Assembly: GCA_900554205.1 (NCBI GenBank)
Contig: USGM01000083.1
Location: 1-14,820 of the forward strand
DNA: 14,820 nucleotides
Direction: 5' to 3'
Source: an uncultured Lachnospiraceae bacterium
Lineage (GTDB): Bacteria; Bacillota; Clostridia; Lachnospirales; Lachnospiraceae
The notes under the pieces are model-generated. The model was given only the letters and a program-made list of their open reading frames with translations. It did no database searches and had not been told where the DNA came from. Made by a program: the position numbers and the translations under genes. Shown here in pieces: positions 14,676-14,820 of the stretch (its first letter is position 1; every line of letters begins with the position of its first letter).

Positions 14676-14820
14676 TGGCAAAGAAAGATACAACGCAGAC
14701 AACAACTGCAAAGCGCAAACTCTTCAAGAGAAAACCGAGAGAAAAGAAATTAAACCGTTCCATGGCAGGAAACACGCTGTTGTTCATCCTGATGTTCATC
14801 TGCGGAATCTTCATGGCGCT
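14675..14820 (+). CDS. Second carbohydrate ABC permease, MalG/UgpE-like (partial, N-terminus)
   Basis: The first 48 codons are present before the window ends. The start ATG (14675) shares its A with the TAA stop of the preceding permease, and AAGGAGGG (14657-14664) lies 10 bases upstream. The N-terminus is strikingly polar and basic (Thr-rich, then KRKLFKRKPREKK), followed by GNTLLFILMFICGIFMAL, the start of a first transmembrane segment. Position and this pattern fit the second permease subunit of a CUT1 importer. The EAA loop lies outside the window, so the assignment rests mainly on context. Confidence 0.8.
   Translation, partial: MAKKDTTQTTTAKRKLFKRKPREKKLNRSMAGNTLLFILMFICGIFMA

Noticed and set aside
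1..14820. CRISPR array, toxin-antitoxin, phage defence or mobile element
   Set aside because: No regularly spaced repeats, transposase, integrase, nuclease or small toxin-like gene pairs were found on either strand; every gene belongs to transport, sugar or envelope metabolism families.

Overview
The window reads as a Firmicutes chromosome, most likely a Lachnospiraceae-type gut Clostridium. The reasons are strong Shine-Dalgarno sites (GGAGG type), lipoprotein signal peptides with a G-C lipobox, sigma-A promoters, moderately GC-balanced genes separated by AT-rich gaps, and a polysaccharide-utilisation layout typical of that group. All recognisable genes are on the + strand. I found no tRNA, rRNA, CRISPR array, IS element or phage gene.

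Layout. (1) 1-748: the last 20 codons of an unidentified gene, then a 222-aa left-handed beta-helix protein related to the GlmU acyltransferase half. (2) 745-3579: a self-contained unit with a good promoter (TTGACT-17-TATAGT, -35 box overlapping the previous stop codon), a three-gene ABC importer of the TrpXYZ type (lipoprotein, LivH-like permease, ATPase) and a strong intrinsic terminator. (3) 3580-8281: an AT-rich promoter region, then GH36 alpha-galactosidase, LacI-family regulator and SGNH esterase lipoprotein, tightly packed. (4) 8282-8497: a regulatory gap with a 13-bp perfect inverted repeat, a TTGAAT-17-TATAAT promoter and a 12-bp direct repeat on both sides of it. (5) 8498-14820: GH26 mannanase-like lipoprotein with a CBM35-like module, a DUF624 (YesL-like) membrane protein, a 998-aa solute-binding protein with extra N-terminal modules, and two CUT1-type sugar permeases, the second running off the window.

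Regions 3-5 together look like a beta-mannan/galactomannan utilisation locus (inference from the families). The GH26 and SGNH lipoproteins would act at the cell surface to cut the backbone and remove acetyl groups. The unusual binding protein and two permeases would import oligosaccharides, and the cytoplasmic GH36 would remove alpha-galactosyl side groups. The LacI protein is the obvious candidate regulator. The transport ATPase and the backbone-degrading enzymes expected inside the cell (GH130, GH113, epimerase) are not in the window.

The points most worth following are the modular 998-aa binding protein without a lipobox, a repeated GAAGCTAAAATT motif around the GH26 promoter with a related inverted copy before the GH36 gene, a 15-codon ORF with a strong ribosome binding site linking DUF624 to the binding protein, and the mannan esterase candidate. 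No clearly unprecedented system was found.
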